DNA of 64,000 nucleotides from Porticoccus sp964395715 (GTDB lineage: Bacteria; Pseudomonadota; Gammaproteobacteria; Pseudomonadales; Porticoccaceae). Below the pieces are notes generated by a model. It was given only the letters and a program-made list of their open reading frames with translations. It was not told the origin of the DNA and searched no databases. The DNA lies in NCBI GenBank assembly GCA_964395715.1, contig CAYNAU010000003.1:296130-360129 (forward strand). Reading direction: 5' to 3'. A program made the translations under genes and the position numbers. Numbering within the stretch: the first letter of the stretch is position 1; every line of letters starts with the position of its first letter. Of the stretch, positions 36,601-45,060 are shown in pieces.

Positions 36601-37015
36601 CCTGGTCGCCAAAGTTACTGTCGGCAGGAAGCTGTCTTGCGAGGTTGAGGCAGAAACCATCGATTGTGAGAATTCTCAGCCGATTTGGGGTCTGTAACAG
36701 TTGCCAGCCCAATGCCTTGTCCCTAGCCAGAGCTGTGTGGGCCAGTTCGAGCGTGACGCAATGATGTTCGCTGCTGCCCGTTATCTGCTGGTCCGCTTGC
36801 TGGAGGGCTCGAATGATTCTCTGACGCATTTCCCCTGCTGCTTTGCGGGTAAATGTCATACATAAAATTTCTTCTGGGGCATCAACGGTGGATAACAGGC
36901 GAAGCACACGCTGGGTGAGCAATTCCGTTTTACCCGAACCGGCTGGAGCTGCCACCGCAAAGGAGCGGTTAGGATCTAACGCAAGTCGGCGCTGTTCGGC
37001 GTCAGATATGGTCAT
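33623..37015 (-). CDS. AddA-like UvrD-family helicase with C-terminal nuclease domain
   Basis: An 1130-residue protein. Motif I is APAGSGKTELLTQR (about residues 18-31), motif II is DEFQDTS, and later UvrD/RecB motifs include TIHKAKGLEFDTVIIPGL and VLYVGMTRA. The C terminus has a PD-(D/E)XK nuclease pattern with IIDYKTAQPDE. Such proteins pair with an AddB-like partner to unwind and resect double-strand breaks, the job of RecBCD in E. coli. The partner is directly upstream with a 4-base overlap. Which of the two enzymes dominates break repair in this organism depends on whether recBCD is present elsewhere. Confidence 0.87.
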   Translation of the reverse strand: MTISDAEQRRLALDPNRSFAVAAPAGSGKTELLTQRVLRLLSTVDAPEEILCMTFTRKAAGEMRQRIIRALQQADQQITGSSEHHCVTLELAHTALARDKALGWQLLQTPNRLRILTIDGFCLNLARQLPADSNFGDQVEPLDNPLPHYRQVIADLLLPALEQQSQLGTAVGTLLRHLDNDLNKLEQLLVELLQKREQWISPLLSARDAKAYLEQNLQVAIDEVLSSANRKLAPFAGELAELADFAASQLPREKHQSKIALCLGMTSLPEGNGDHLEHWLGLCELLLTTSNQWRLSLNKNVGFPTDVNGDKSLAKARKDRMTALLSDLREIPGLLDTLEDVRFLPYRTYPENQWQALDALCRLLPTLAAALSLHFQQHKACDFTEMTLAALRALGSEDDPTQLALRLDYQITHILTDEFQDTSTAQFEILKQLTAGWQPNDGHSLFIVGDAMQSLYGFRNANVGLFLEARTQPIGQIQLEPLDLTVNFRSQAGIIQWINGHFPAVFPAEENIARGAVPYSPATAFHEALSGPAVTLEAFLDYPDHEVEAQRVVELVAEAKRENPDGSIAILVRNRTHLPEILSALRQAGHSWQASDIDPLASCMPVIDLMSLTRALLSPANRIAWLSILRTPWCGLDHHDLLYLATTIKQGSEQKGFPLLLSQLQSSEVLEQLSPSGRTIMQRVAPVLVQAWQQRQRQPLRCWIEGTWEALGGPDALGSVTELEQCRQYLDLLETHDHAGTVPDWQTFERDVQALYATPDEDADPNLHVMTIHKAKGLEFDTVIIPGLNRKPRNEDPQLLLWQERVSKQGGSQLLIAPTAEIGQDKDSLYLHLDRERKLKTRQEIARVLYVGMTRAVKRLHLLCTMKSNDEPVKNSLLGSLWPAIVDDFTSRSESIRWYQYQGGSDDRKPLALKLTTLKRLPPNWAPPIPAAPHGDNLDGDNPPESLPSSTWQVEKDHAARHTGTVLHRILQQITLEGIERWSVQTVTERQPFWDIQLRQLGLCDTRSALSILRQAVINCIEDKKSHWIFDHSHPQSACEYALGYQDHKGNFRTAIIDRTFICEGARWIIDYKTAQPDEGQTEAEFLQHQQAQYREQLNRYAHLLQGTDDFPVKCALYFPLLQRLHICPG

Positions 37016-39684
37016 TCGTCGTTTTCCCCATCGCCGGATGTCGTCATTTCCGCAGCGCGATTTAGCGGTTCGAGAGCAGCCGAAAACTGGCGGCTTTGAG
37101 GGTGGTGAAATTCAACGGCGGCGTAACCCTGTTTGAATTCCTCGCCCAGTTTATTGAGCGACTGTTGCCACTGCTCAAGTAGATGCTCCCAGCTGTCAGG
37201 TTCGCTGTTTTTTCCCCTGGGAGGAATAACTCCAGGTAACAGGCCTTCGCTGATGGCATAACCCATAAACTTCTGCTCACTGCTGTTGATTTGGGCAAAG
37301 CAGACTGCGGCGACAGGGTCTTCGCTGCATAACAGGTAGAGGGGAAGTTGAGGTTCTTCCGGGCGTTCGCCAAGCCAACGCCGGGTGGAAGCCGAGCCGG
37401 TTTTATAATCGATAATAATTCGCTCCCCGGAATCCAGCGTATCGATACGGTCAATGGTCATTCTCAGGGGTAAACCGGCGAATTCCGTATCGAGACGTTT
37501 TTCCATGCCAGCCACTGCAAATGGCTGACGGGTTTTCTCCATATCCAGCCATGACAGTAATAACTTGCTCAGTCGCTGCTGTTCCAGCGTTGTAAATACC
37601 GGGCCAAACAAGTCCCGTTGGTTCTTTTGGAATTCTCGAACGGCAGACAGGGTAATCTCGTCCACAAGCTGGTTTAGGGCTTGCTCATCTTTGGTCATTA
37701 GCTGGGCCTGATTTTCCAGTCTGGCCCACAGCCGTTCCAGGCACTCATGAACCAGGTTGCCCCGTTCCATGGCGGATAGACCCGGAGAGGGGGGTGGAGG
37801 TTGTCTGGCCCCAAGGCGGTGGATTGCAAAAGCATTGAAGGGGCAGCTGGCCTGCTGTTTGAAAATACCGGTGCCACCTCGTATGGACTCCCGTGCTATG
37901 TCCAAAGGCGGAGCATATTCGCAGGACAGGGTTTCGAGAGTGACAGATACAGATTTTTTGTCCGGCTCACCCTCGGTAATCATCGGTAAATCGGTGAATG
38001 TGATCGGAGGGATATCCGAAATCAATTCGCTGGGCTGCAATGGCTGCTCCCCGTCGAATTGACTGTAACTCAACACCACCTCGGGTGCGGCCTGCAACAG
38101 GTTGGAGAGCAGTTGCTTGGCCAACGACAGTTCCCGCCCCGGGTTGCTTCGCGGCATATTCAGCTGTCGTTGCAACGTAAAAGGGAGCAGGGGGTTTGGT
38201 GAAATGGATTGTGGCCATTGTCGGTCGTCCAGCCCCATCACCCACAGGTGGTCAAAATGCAGCCCTGCGGATTCCAGTAACCCTAATACTTGAATAGGGG
38301 AATCGGGGGTTTCCGGTTGAAAAACTGCGCTAGTGGCCATGTGCTGCAGTTGTCTCAGGGCTTCCGGGAGCTCAACCATCATTCCGAGTTGGTCGAGTTG
38401 GGGATACTGTTGTAGCAGGTTTTGCCAATGTTGTAGTTGTTGGTATTCGATACTGTCCAGGCTTCTTTCGCCGGGCCAGTCAAGGACGATGAGCTGCTGC
38501 TGGAATAATTCCAGCCACTGACCATAACCGGCTTTGTCAGGCATTTCGCGACGCAGGGATTCCATGGTTTCCAGGCGACTGGCCAGACCTCCCTCCTCAG
38601 ACAGATCGTTGCGGCTGAGTTGGAAACGTAATTCGCTGCAGCGCAAGCGCATCTGGGCCTTTTCACGCAGCTGAGTCTCGGTTTCAGCACGCACGTGAGG
38701 CGTACTTTCTCCCCAGAAAGGGCTGTTCAGTATCTGACAGAGGGTTTCCAGGGGTAGATGCCTGCGATTTAGCTCCAGCAAAAGCAGGGCATTGCTCACT
38801 AGCGGACTGCTGCTCAGGGAAATACCGGCGGAAATATTAAAGGGGGGAGCCTGCCTCGATTGTTGTGGCAAGTTGTAATCGGGATTTAGTCGAGCATACA
38901 ACAATCGTTCAGTTTGCCCTCGCAGTCTTGATAGTTCAGGAATAATGATCCCGATGCGTGCTTCCGGGTCCGATTGTTGCCGGGCAACTGCCCAGTTTAC
39001 GGCAGCTGAAAGCTCCTGTGATTCTGAGAAACAAGCCAGTTTTACCGCGTGAGCAGGTCGTCTTTTTGTCTCGTCACGGGTGATTTGTGTTGCGGCATTG
39101 GTTATAACGTCCTCATACAGCGGCGATAGGTAATCAAATCCACAAAGGTGGATAGAGGGTGGTGATGGTAACAGCCCATCCTTATATGTCTGCCTAACCA
39201 CATAGGCTTTATCCGCGTCGGTAATGAGACGGTGAGCGGTGAGTGCTTTGCGGAAGTATTCCACCCATCGCCAGAACATGGGTGTTTCCTGTTGCAGAAT
39301 CAGATCAGCCACCTGCCAGCTTTGCGCGATGTTATAGGCATTGCGGGCTTGTCGGGTCAGGGTGCCCGGCAGTAGCACGTCCGGTTTTTCGCTGTCCTGA
39401 TCAATGGCCTGTTCCCAGAGAATCAATTCCATCTGGGGATTGACGGGTGTACCTGCACCGGCGGCCATCACCCCGAGGTCTACGCAACGCAGCCATTGTT
39501 CATCCAGCCAGGATTCAATTGCCTCAACCCTGGGTGCGGGCCAGCTATGATGGCCCGACTGCTGTTGCCTCAAACCCCATGCCTGGCGGATTTTATTGGC
39601 CAGACGATTGTTGGGTGTGAGGATAAGGGCACCCTTCTCGATCTGATCCTTGAGAGTGTCGATATCAAAAAGCGGGCGCATCAT
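37012..39684 (-). CDS. AddB-like PD-(D/E)XK nuclease protein (probable DNA repair protein)
   Basis: An 890-residue protein beginning MMRPLFDIDTLKDQIEKG with the AddB-type N-terminal LILTPNNRLANKIRQAW, a degenerate ATPase region. Its C-terminal nuclease opens with FKQQASCPFNAFAIHRL and has ERGNLVHECLERLW and IIIDYKTGSAS. It resembles the gammaproteobacterial family often called probable DNA repair protein rather than Bacillus AddB, and I do not see the four-cysteine iron-sulfur set of classical AddB. ATG at 39684 is chosen because the extra 38 residues upstream have no family counterpart. It overlaps the AddA-like gene by four bases. Confidence 0.82.
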   Translation of the reverse strand: MMRPLFDIDTLKDQIEKGALILTPNNRLANKIRQAWGLRQQQSGHHSWPAPRVEAIESWLDEQWLRCVDLGVMAAGAGTPVNPQMELILWEQAIDQDSEKPDVLLPGTLTRQARNAYNIAQSWQVADLILQQETPMFWRWVEYFRKALTAHRLITDADKAYVVRQTYKDGLLPSPPSIHLCGFDYLSPLYEDVITNAATQITRDETKRRPAHAVKLACFSESQELSAAVNWAVARQQSDPEARIGIIIPELSRLRGQTERLLYARLNPDYNLPQQSRQAPPFNISAGISLSSSPLVSNALLLLELNRRHLPLETLCQILNSPFWGESTPHVRAETETQLREKAQMRLRCSELRFQLSRNDLSEEGGLASRLETMESLRREMPDKAGYGQWLELFQQQLIVLDWPGERSLDSIEYQQLQHWQNLLQQYPQLDQLGMMVELPEALRQLQHMATSAVFQPETPDSPIQVLGLLESAGLHFDHLWVMGLDDRQWPQSISPNPLLPFTLQRQLNMPRSNPGRELSLAKQLLSNLLQAAPEVVLSYSQFDGEQPLQPSELISDIPPITFTDLPMITEGEPDKKSVSVTLETLSCEYAPPLDIARESIRGGTGIFKQQASCPFNAFAIHRLGARQPPPPSPGLSAMERGNLVHECLERLWARLENQAQLMTKDEQALNQLVDEITLSAVREFQKNQRDLFGPVFTTLEQQRLSKLLLSWLDMEKTRQPFAVAGMEKRLDTEFAGLPLRMTIDRIDTLDSGERIIIDYKTGSASTRRWLGERPEEPQLPLYLLCSEDPVAAVCFAQINSSEQKFMGYAISEGLLPGVIPPRGKNSEPDSWEHLLEQWQQSLNKLGEEFKQGYAAVEFHHPQSRQFSAALEPLNRAAEMTTSGDGENDE

Positions 39685-39800
39685 TGAAGTTATCTTTGTT
39701 ATCCTTGGCTGGAAGAAATGATCGCATAACACCTCTTCTCGACAAAGGTCGATGATTCGGTGGATGCGCCAGTCCACCGTCACAGGATACACGTCCAATC

Positions 39801-41129
39801 ATGCAAGTCAGTGTTGATAATCTGGTTTTTTTACTCGCTGGCCTGGTGATTGGTGGTTTGCTGGCGTACCTGTTTATTCGCTCGTTACTCAGCAGGGCGG
39901 AAGGATTGGCATCCGGTATGCAGCTTGAGCTGGATAACCTAAGAAATGACAAGGTGCAGCGTGAGGCAGAATTGTCCAGGCTGAGTCATGAAAAAGTCAG
40001 TCTGGAAACCCGCCTGGAGGCTGAACGGATTCGTCACGAGGAGCAGCTTCAGCTATTGCGCCAGGCAAGGGAATCTCTGACCCAGGAGTTTGAAAATCTG
40101 GCCAACCGTATCTTCGATGCCAAGCAGCAAAAGTTTTCCGAGCAGAGCAAGCAGGCGCTGAATACCAGTATTGACCCCCTGCGCAAGGAGATTCACGACT
40201 TCCGCAAAAAAGTTGAGGATGCCTATGACAAGGAAAATGCAGAAAGAAACAAGCTAGTGGGGCAGATCGTAGAGCTGCAAAAACAGGCGCAGCGAGTTGG
40301 CGAAGATGCCGTCATGCTGGCTAACGCCCTGAAGGGTGACAGCAAGTTTCAGGGCAATTGGGGTGAGGTGGTACTGGAGCGGATTCTGGAGCAGTCAGGT
40401 TTAACCCGGGGCCGTGAGTACGAGACCCAGGTGGCACTCAAGGACGATGAGGGCAACCGCCGCAACCCGGACGTGATCATCCATCTGCCGGACCAGCGCG
40501 ACATTGTTATCGACGCCAAGGTGTCCCTGACCGATTACGAGCGCTACTGTCGGGGAGAACAGCCAGAAGAGAAGCAGCGCCACCTGAAACAGCACATCAA
40601 CTCGATTCGCGCCCATATCACCGGGCTCAGCCGCAAATCCTATGAGCAGCTGGAGGGGGTCAATAGCCTCGATTTCGTGTTGATCTTCGTGCCGGTGGAA
40701 GCCGCCTTCATGCTGGCGCTGGAACAGGATCACACCCTGTTTCGGGATGCCTACGACAAGGGCATCATCCTGGTCAGCCCCAGCACGTTGCTGGCGACGT
40801 TGCGCACTATTCACAATATCTGGCGCTATGAAGACCAGAACCGCAACGCCCAGAAGATTGCTGCCGAGGCCGGCAAGCTCTACGACCAGCTGGTGCTGGT
40901 GGTGGAATCTCTGGATGATGTGGGGAAGCATTTGGACAAGAGCCAGGAGGCCTGGCAGATGACCCGAAAACGCCTGGTAGATGGCCGCGGCAACTTGGTG
41001 AAAAAGTTTGAAGATATACGCAAGCTGGGTGCCCGCACCAGCCGTCAATTGCCCGAAAATTTGGTGGAAGAGGCGGATGACCAGGATGAATTGCCTCGAA
41101 TCAGCGGCCAGGCAGATAAACAGGACTAA
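39801..41129 (+). CDS. rmuC: DNA recombination protein RmuC
   Basis: A 442-residue protein that limits recombination between short inverted repeats in E. coli. It has an N-terminal membrane helix (about 8-28), a long coiled coil (to about residue 150) and the RmuC domain. That domain is marked by GNWGEVVLERILEQSGL, RNPDVIIHLPDQRDIVIDAKVSL (broken over 215-240) and SPSTLLATLRTI. The domain is related to restriction-type nucleases. It is divergent from the AddAB-like pair, 116 bases apart, and is followed after 5 bases by the DUF2489 gene. Confidence 0.95.
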   Translation: MQVSVDNLVFLLAGLVIGGLLAYLFIRSLLSRAEGLASGMQLELDNLRNDKVQREAELSRLSHEKVSLETRLEAERIRHEEQLQLLRQARESLTQEFENLANRIFDAKQQKFSEQSKQALNTSIDPLRKEIHDFRKKVEDAYDKENAERNKLVGQIVELQKQAQRVGEDAVMLANALKGDSKFQGNWGEVVLERILEQSGLTRGREYETQVALKDDEGNRRNPDVIIHLPDQRDIVIDAKVSLTDYERYCRGEQPEEKQRHLKQHINSIRAHITGLSRKSYEQLEGVNSLDFVLIFVPVEAAFMLALEQDHTLFRDAYDKGIILVSPSTLLATLRTIHNIWRYEDQNRNAQKIAAEAGKLYDQLVLVVESLDDVGKHLDKSQEAWQMTRKRLVDGRGNLVKKFEDIRKLGARTSRQLPENLVEEADDQDELPRISGQADKQD

Positions 41130-41134
41130 GCACC

Positions 41135-41632
41135 TTGACGACGATACTGATTATTTCCGGCTCTCTGATCATTGTGGCTCTTGCGGGTTACGCCATCTAC
41201 CTGCAGAAACAATTACACCAGCGCAAGCTCGCCAGGGAAGAGCAGGCGCGTCAACTCGCTGTTGATCTTGAAGAACGGCGCGAACATTATAGAAAGAGTA
41301 TTCACATACTTGCCGCGGCGCTTGAAGCGGATCAGATGACTCTGACCGAGGGTGCCATACGTATCAGTATGCTGGCATCTCAGCTGGATCTTGAGGATGG
41401 AGAAAGAGAACGCTACCAGGTATTTTTTCAACTGACTCAAGCGACCGCTCATATTCCCATTCTTGAGGACTGGAAAGCGTTAAGTACCAGGGACAAACTG
41501 CGTTTTGATCGTGAGCGCCAGGAGATTGAGGAAAAGTATCGTGAGTTTGTGGTGGAGGCGGCACGTCAATTACTGAATAAAAAGGAATCAGCTTCATCAG
41601 GAGTGATGTTTTATTCTGCCGACAATCACTAA
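41135..41632 (+). CDS. DUF2489 membrane-anchored protein
   Basis: A 165-residue protein with one N-terminal hydrophobic helix (about 3-23) followed by a basic stretch and an all-helical cytoplasmic domain containing LTEGAIRISMLASQLDLEDGE and a C-terminal EEKYREFVVEAARQLL. It matches the DUF2489 family, whose role is unknown. The TTG start at 41135 lies only five bases after rmuC, so the two are probably one transcript. Confidence 0.8.
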   Translation: MTTILIISGSLIIVALAGYAIYLQKQLHQRKLAREEQARQLAVDLEERREHYRKSIHILAAALEADQMTLTEGAIRISMLASQLDLEDGERERYQVFFQLTQATAHIPILEDWKALSTRDKLRFDRERQEIEEKYREFVVEAARQLLNKKESASSGVMFYSADNH

Positions 41633-41705
41633 CACGTTATCGGCCCTTGTGCCCTGGGCTTCACGACACTAATATCCCGGCCTTCATGGGATAGGGTGGT
41701 GATCG

Positions 41706-42281
41706 ATGAGTATTGAACAAATCTTGCGGGAAAGAAGTGGTAACCAGTGTGAATTGTGCAAGGACAGTAAAGCATTGAGCATATACCCGGTTCCCCCTGA
41801 ACATGAAGCCAGCGAGGAAAAAGCCGTTTTATTGTGTGCTACCTGCCGTGAGCAGATAGAACAACCGGAACTGTTAGATCCCAATCATTGGCGTTGTCTT
41901 AATGACAGTATGTGGAGCCAGGTACCTGCGGTGCAGGTGATGGCTTGGCGGTTGCTTTCACGCCTGAGGGAAGAGGTCTGGGCCCGTGATCTGCTGGATA
42001 TGCTGTATCTCGAGGACGAGGTGATGGCCTGGGCCAAACAGGATCAGGTTCAGGAGCAGGAACCTGAAGAAGTCACCCGGGACTGCAACGGAGCCGAGTT
42101 GCAGGCCGGCGACAACGTTACCCTGATTAAGGACCTGGATGTCAAAGGTGCCGGGTTTACCGCCAAGCGGGGGACGACGGTTCGAAATATTTCCCTCACC
42201 GCCAATCCCGAACAGATAGAAGGGCGTGTCAATGGCGTTCGTATCGTGTTGCTGACCTGTTATCTGAAAAAGGCGAATTAA
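41706..42281 (+). CDS. PhnA/YjdM-family zinc-ribbon protein
   Basis: A 191-residue protein. The N terminus has a zinc ribbon with Cys15-x2-Cys18 (CELC) and a later CATC pair. The C-terminal 70 residues form the PhnA domain: DCNGAELQAGDNVTLIKDLD, then KGAGFTAKRGTTVRNI. Despite the name, PhnA/YjdM proteins are not shown to take part in phosphonate breakdown. It has its own ribosome site and begins 73 bases after the DUF2489 gene, beyond a small TATCCC/GGGATA hairpin (41673-41693). Confidence 0.88.
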   Translation: MSIEQILRERSGNQCELCKDSKALSIYPVPPEHEASEEKAVLLCATCREQIEQPELLDPNHWRCLNDSMWSQVPAVQVMAWRLLSRLREEVWARDLLDMLYLEDEVMAWAKQDQVQEQEPEEVTRDCNGAELQAGDNVTLIKDLDVKGAGFTAKRGTTVRNISLTANPEQIEGRVNGVRIVLLTCYLKKAN

Positions 42282-42288
42282 TCCAGCC

Positions 42289-42615
42289 TTACCCCTTCTT
42301 CAGATAGGGAATACTGCCTGCGGCATCACTGTCGTCGATGACGTGCAGGTTGCTGATACTGCCTTTAATTCTTGACTGTCGGAATTCCGCGTATTCAGGA
42401 TCATTCAGGAATCCTTCAAGCGCCTCCATGGTGGGAAATTCCACCAGGGCTATCATGTTTGCGGTGCATTCCTTCCCTTCCACGGTTTTGATATTGCTGC
42501 TCCGTGACAGGTATTTACCCCCGTGTTTATGGGCAATATCGTGAACATTCGTGGCGTAATTCGGTATCCAGGATTCGTCAGTAATCGTGACTTCACCAAT
42601 CAGATAAACAGCCAT
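42289..42615 (-). CDS. DUF1330 family protein
   Basis: A 108-residue protein with the dimeric alpha-beta barrel pattern of DUF1330: MAVYLIGEVTITDESWIPNY at the start, a KHGGKYLSR strand, and ALVEFPTMEALEGFLNDPEYAEFR in the middle (about 56-79). Function is unknown; related folds include small-molecule monooxygenases and chlorite dismutase-like proteins. It converges on the PhnA-like gene with 7 bases between. GAGGCC at the start codon gives a reasonable ribosome site. Confidence 0.85.
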   Translation of the reverse strand: MAVYLIGEVTITDESWIPNYATNVHDIAHKHGGKYLSRSSNIKTVEGKECTANMIALVEFPTMEALEGFLNDPEYAEFRQSRIKGSISNLHVIDDSDAAGSIPYLKKG

Positions 42616-42647
42616 AGGGGCCTCCTCAGTAGTTTTTATTGTTGTTA

Positions 42648-43118
42648 CTAAATCGACAGGTCATCCAGTTCGGGCGTTACTGGCGCCTCCCCGAGATCGA
42701 TAATTCCGAGCATGTCCAGCCAAATAGCCAGCAAATAGGCACCTAACATCCAGACCACCAACAGAGCAATGCTAATGAAAAAAACTCGCCAGTTCGACTG
42801 GAACAGGTAGTGAACGGAGTGCTCAATGGCGTCCTTTCGCATCTGCCAGGTGGCGGCAATGGAGAGGGCTACAAGGGAATATAGAAATGGGATCACAACA
42901 CCGGGAAAATACTCCGGCAGCATGGGCATGAAAAGCAGCAGGCCAACGTTAAATAAAATGCCTCCCGCCAGGGAATACTGCATGCCATTCTGGTTATCCA
43001 GTGTCCTAAAGTTCTGCCAGAGAAAATACACCATGGCCACAGGGCCGCCGAAAAATGAGCCAATGCCAATTTGCAAAGGGGTATAGAGGCGAGGCTGCTT
43101 GATTACAATGTCATTCAC
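42648..43118 (-). CDS. Uncharacterised integral membrane protein, four helices
   Basis: A 156-residue protein that begins MNDIVIKQPRLYTPLQIGIG and has about four hydrophobic segments (roughly 17-33, 48-66, 70-90 and 110-136), ending in an acidic tail. I do not recognise a family. It lies upstream of the DUF1330 gene on the same strand, 32 bases apart, so the two may be co-transcribed. No catalytic motif is visible. Confidence 0.65.
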   Translation of the reverse strand: MNDIVIKQPRLYTPLQIGIGSFFGGPVAMVYFLWQNFRTLDNQNGMQYSLAGGILFNVGLLLFMPMLPEYFPGVVIPFLYSLVALSIAATWQMRKDAIEHSVHYLFQSNWRVFFISIALLVVWMLGAYLLAIWLDMLGIIDLGEAPVTPELDDLSI

Positions 43119-43205
43119 GTGAGCTCCGGGGTAATACAGATCTGAGTCGTCGAACCATCTGTGGCTAGTTTAAACCGGTCGGTGGTTGTCTGGCAGGGGG
43201 CTGAA

Positions 43206-43655
43206 TCAGTTTTTCGGCACGAACAGGCGATAGACAAATATCAGAAGCGCACCACACAAGCCGGCGGTAAAAGTGATCGACGCGGCTGAAAACCAGAAAA
43301 TAAAAGGGCCACTTCTGCCTTTGAGTACCAGGTCGCCAACTGCCAATGCGGAAAATACCGCCAGCGGGGCACTGTACGCTAGGGCAGAGAGAATTCCCCT
43401 GCGAAAACTTTCCAGGGTAAAGAAACCCGCGATGACTGTGTTAAGCAGCAGGCCGATACAACCTGCTGCAATGATGAGGTTGCCCATGCCATTGGCGAAG
43501 GTATAGAAAAAAATGCCGAAAGTGGCCAGCCCGGCGAGGCTGATGTTCAGGTACTGTGTTGGCTGCATGCGGTTGAATTCAAATTGTGATTGATGGTTTG
43601 CGCTGAATTGAATTGGCCCCAGCAGGGCCAATATTTTCGGGTGGAAATAAAACAC
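43206..43655 (-). CDS. Uncharacterised membrane protein, four helices
   Basis: A protein of up to 149 residues; the start is uncertain. ATG at 43568 (MQPTQYLNISLAGLATFG, 120 residues) begins just before the first helix and looks more natural than 43655, though neither has a strong ribosome site. About four helices follow, with a GDLVLKGRSGPF loop in the middle. It ends in a short basic tail. No family recognised. It is downstream of the HAD phosphatase gene on the same strand. Confidence 0.6.
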   Translation of the reverse strand: MFYFHPKILALLGPIQFSANHQSQFEFNRMQPTQYLNISLAGLATFGIFFYTFANGMGNLIIAAGCIGLLLNTVIAGFFTLESFRRGILSALAYSAPLAVFSALAVGDLVLKGRSGPFIFWFSAASITFTAGLCGALLIFVYRLFVPKN

Positions 43656-43726
43656 GGAAATGACGACAGTGCAAATTTCTGTCCGGCAGACGTGTTATCT
43701 CCTCTGAAGGAATGGGCGGTTTGACC

Positions 43727-44476
43727 TCAGGGGAATAGGTTGCTGAGGGAATCCACGACCCCTGCCTCCTGTGGAAGATGGTCTTCATCCCCCGGGCGGA
43801 ATTTTCCTGTGCGTACCAGACAACCCATTAATCCCGCATGAACCGCACCTTCCACATCGCCAATGACATCGTCACCCACCATCAGGCATTGCCCGGCCAC
43901 AAACGGCGTGGATGCAACCACCTGCTGGAAAAAATTCTTGCCGGGCTTGCCCATGATCAGGGCCTCTGTGCCTGCGGCCCACTCAATGGCGCGAATAAAC
44001 GGGCCGGCATCCAGCATCAGCCCCTCTTCGCCTTTAAAGTAGCGGTTCATGCCGATGCCAATCAGTTGAGCGCCGCTGATACAAAGTTGAAAAGCATGGT
44101 TCAGGGTTTGGTAATTGAGATCGTTCCTGGCATCTCCCAGCAGAACGCAATTGGGATTGTTCTCATCCATTCCTGCCATGTCGCAGCGAATATTTTCGTG
44201 AATCAGGCAATAGGGGCGAAGACCGTGCTCAAGAATATAGTGCTTTGCCGCGATGGGGGCGGTAAATAATTCATCTTCTGCGATAGTGAAGCCCATGGCA
44301 CCAAGTTTGGTCAGCAGGTGCCGGCGGGATTGGGTGGCAGTATTGGTCAAAAATCTCAGGGTCAGCCCTTCTTCACGGGCGTGTTGTAGGGTCCTCACAG
44401 CCCCCGGCAGCGCATGGTTACCCACAAAAAGTACGCCATCCAGATCCAGAAACAAGGCGTTAAAAGGTTTGTTCAT
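43727..44476 (-). CDS. HAD-IIA family phosphatase (NagD/LHPP-like)
   Basis: A 249-residue haloacid dehalogenase-type hydrolase. Motif I is LDLDGVLF with nucleophile Asp11 and acid/base Asp13. Motif II is FLTNTATQSR, motif III the lysine in MGKPGKNFF, and motif IV MVGDDVIGDVEGA. The cap is the IIA type, as in NagD and the eukaryotic phospholysine/pyrophosphate phosphatase LHPP, so the substrate is a small phosphate ester that cannot be named. ATG at 44476 (MNKPFNALFL) fits the family better than the frame's first start at 44509. Confidence 0.88.
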   Translation of the reverse strand: MNKPFNALFLDLDGVLFVGNHALPGAVRTLQHAREEGLTLRFLTNTATQSRRHLLTKLGAMGFTIAEDELFTAPIAAKHYILEHGLRPYCLIHENIRCDMAGMDENNPNCVLLGDARNDLNYQTLNHAFQLCISGAQLIGIGMNRYFKGEEGLMLDAGPFIRAIEWAAGTEALIMGKPGKNFFQQVVASTPFVAGQCLMVGDDVIGDVEGAVHAGLMGCLVRTGKFRPGDEDHLPQEAGVVDSLSNLFP

Positions 44477-44657
44477 CGTGTTTGGGCCCGGGTTGTCTTC
44501 ACACCCCACATAAGATAGTTCTATTTTTTCATGCTGACTGAAGAAACCTGACTAATCTAAGGTTTGATGTGTAATTTGTACTGGCTGGACAAAATAAAGC
44601 ACTTTTTTGTGCTATTTGGCCTGTAACTTGCGTCGTTTGGGGGAATTACCTCTGGAT

Positions 44658-44718
44658 TCTTGTAAAAGAGCGTTTTAGACTCAGGCACCGGGGCATGGCC
44701 CGGTACAAGACTTTTTTT
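44658..44718 (+). terminator. Terminator-like structure in the leader of the small lipoprotein gene
   Basis: TCTTGTA (44658-44664) pairs with TACAAGA (44704-44710). Inside it CCGGG (44688-44692) pairs with CCCGG (44699-44703), leaving a bulge on the 5' side. Seven T follow at 44712-44718, only 18 bases before the lipoprotein ATG. It could be an attenuator of that gene or the end of a small RNA encoded in the 44510-44718 gap. Confidence 0.5.
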
Positions 44719-44736
44719 GATTTTGAGGGTAAGAAA

Positions 44737-45045
44737 ATGAATTTAGTAAAATTGTTTGGTGTTTCCGTCATTGCTATTGGCCTGACAGCTTGTGGTGGTG
44801 CGGACAATGGCAGTAAAGAAGAAAAAGCTGCTGAAGCAGCACCTGCTGTTGAGGCTCCCGCTGCTGAGAAAGCAATGGAACAGGCTACTTCTGCTGTTGA
44901 AGAAGCAAAAGAAGCTGTTGTTGAGGCGGTGGAAGAAGTGAAAGAAGCTGCTCCCAAGCCCGAGCCGGAAAAGCTGGAAATTCCGGAAGGTATGGTTGAA
45001 GGCAGTGTTGAGCACTCTATCTGGTTGAACAACCAGGGCCAATAA
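44737..45045 (+). CDS. Small Ala/Glu/Lys-rich lipoprotein
   Basis: A 102-residue protein with a lipoprotein signal: MNLVKLFGVSVIAIGLTACG, lipobox LTAC, Cys19. The mature part is dominated by Ala, Glu and Lys in heptad-like order (residues about 28-75, for example EEAKEAVVEAVEEVKEAA), a likely long helix or coiled coil. A proline-rich linker and a short conserved-looking tail ending SIWLNNQGQ follow. It recalls small structural lipoproteins in design, not in sequence. GAGGG precedes the ATG at a good distance, and a strong terminator follows, so it is monocistronic. Confidence 0.75.
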   Translation: MNLVKLFGVSVIAIGLTACGGADNGSKEEKAAEAAPAVEAPAAEKAMEQATSAVEEAKEAVVEAVEEVKEAAPKPEPEKLEIPEGMVEGSVEHSIWLNNQGQ

Positions 45046-45060
45046 GCCTTATTCAGTGAA

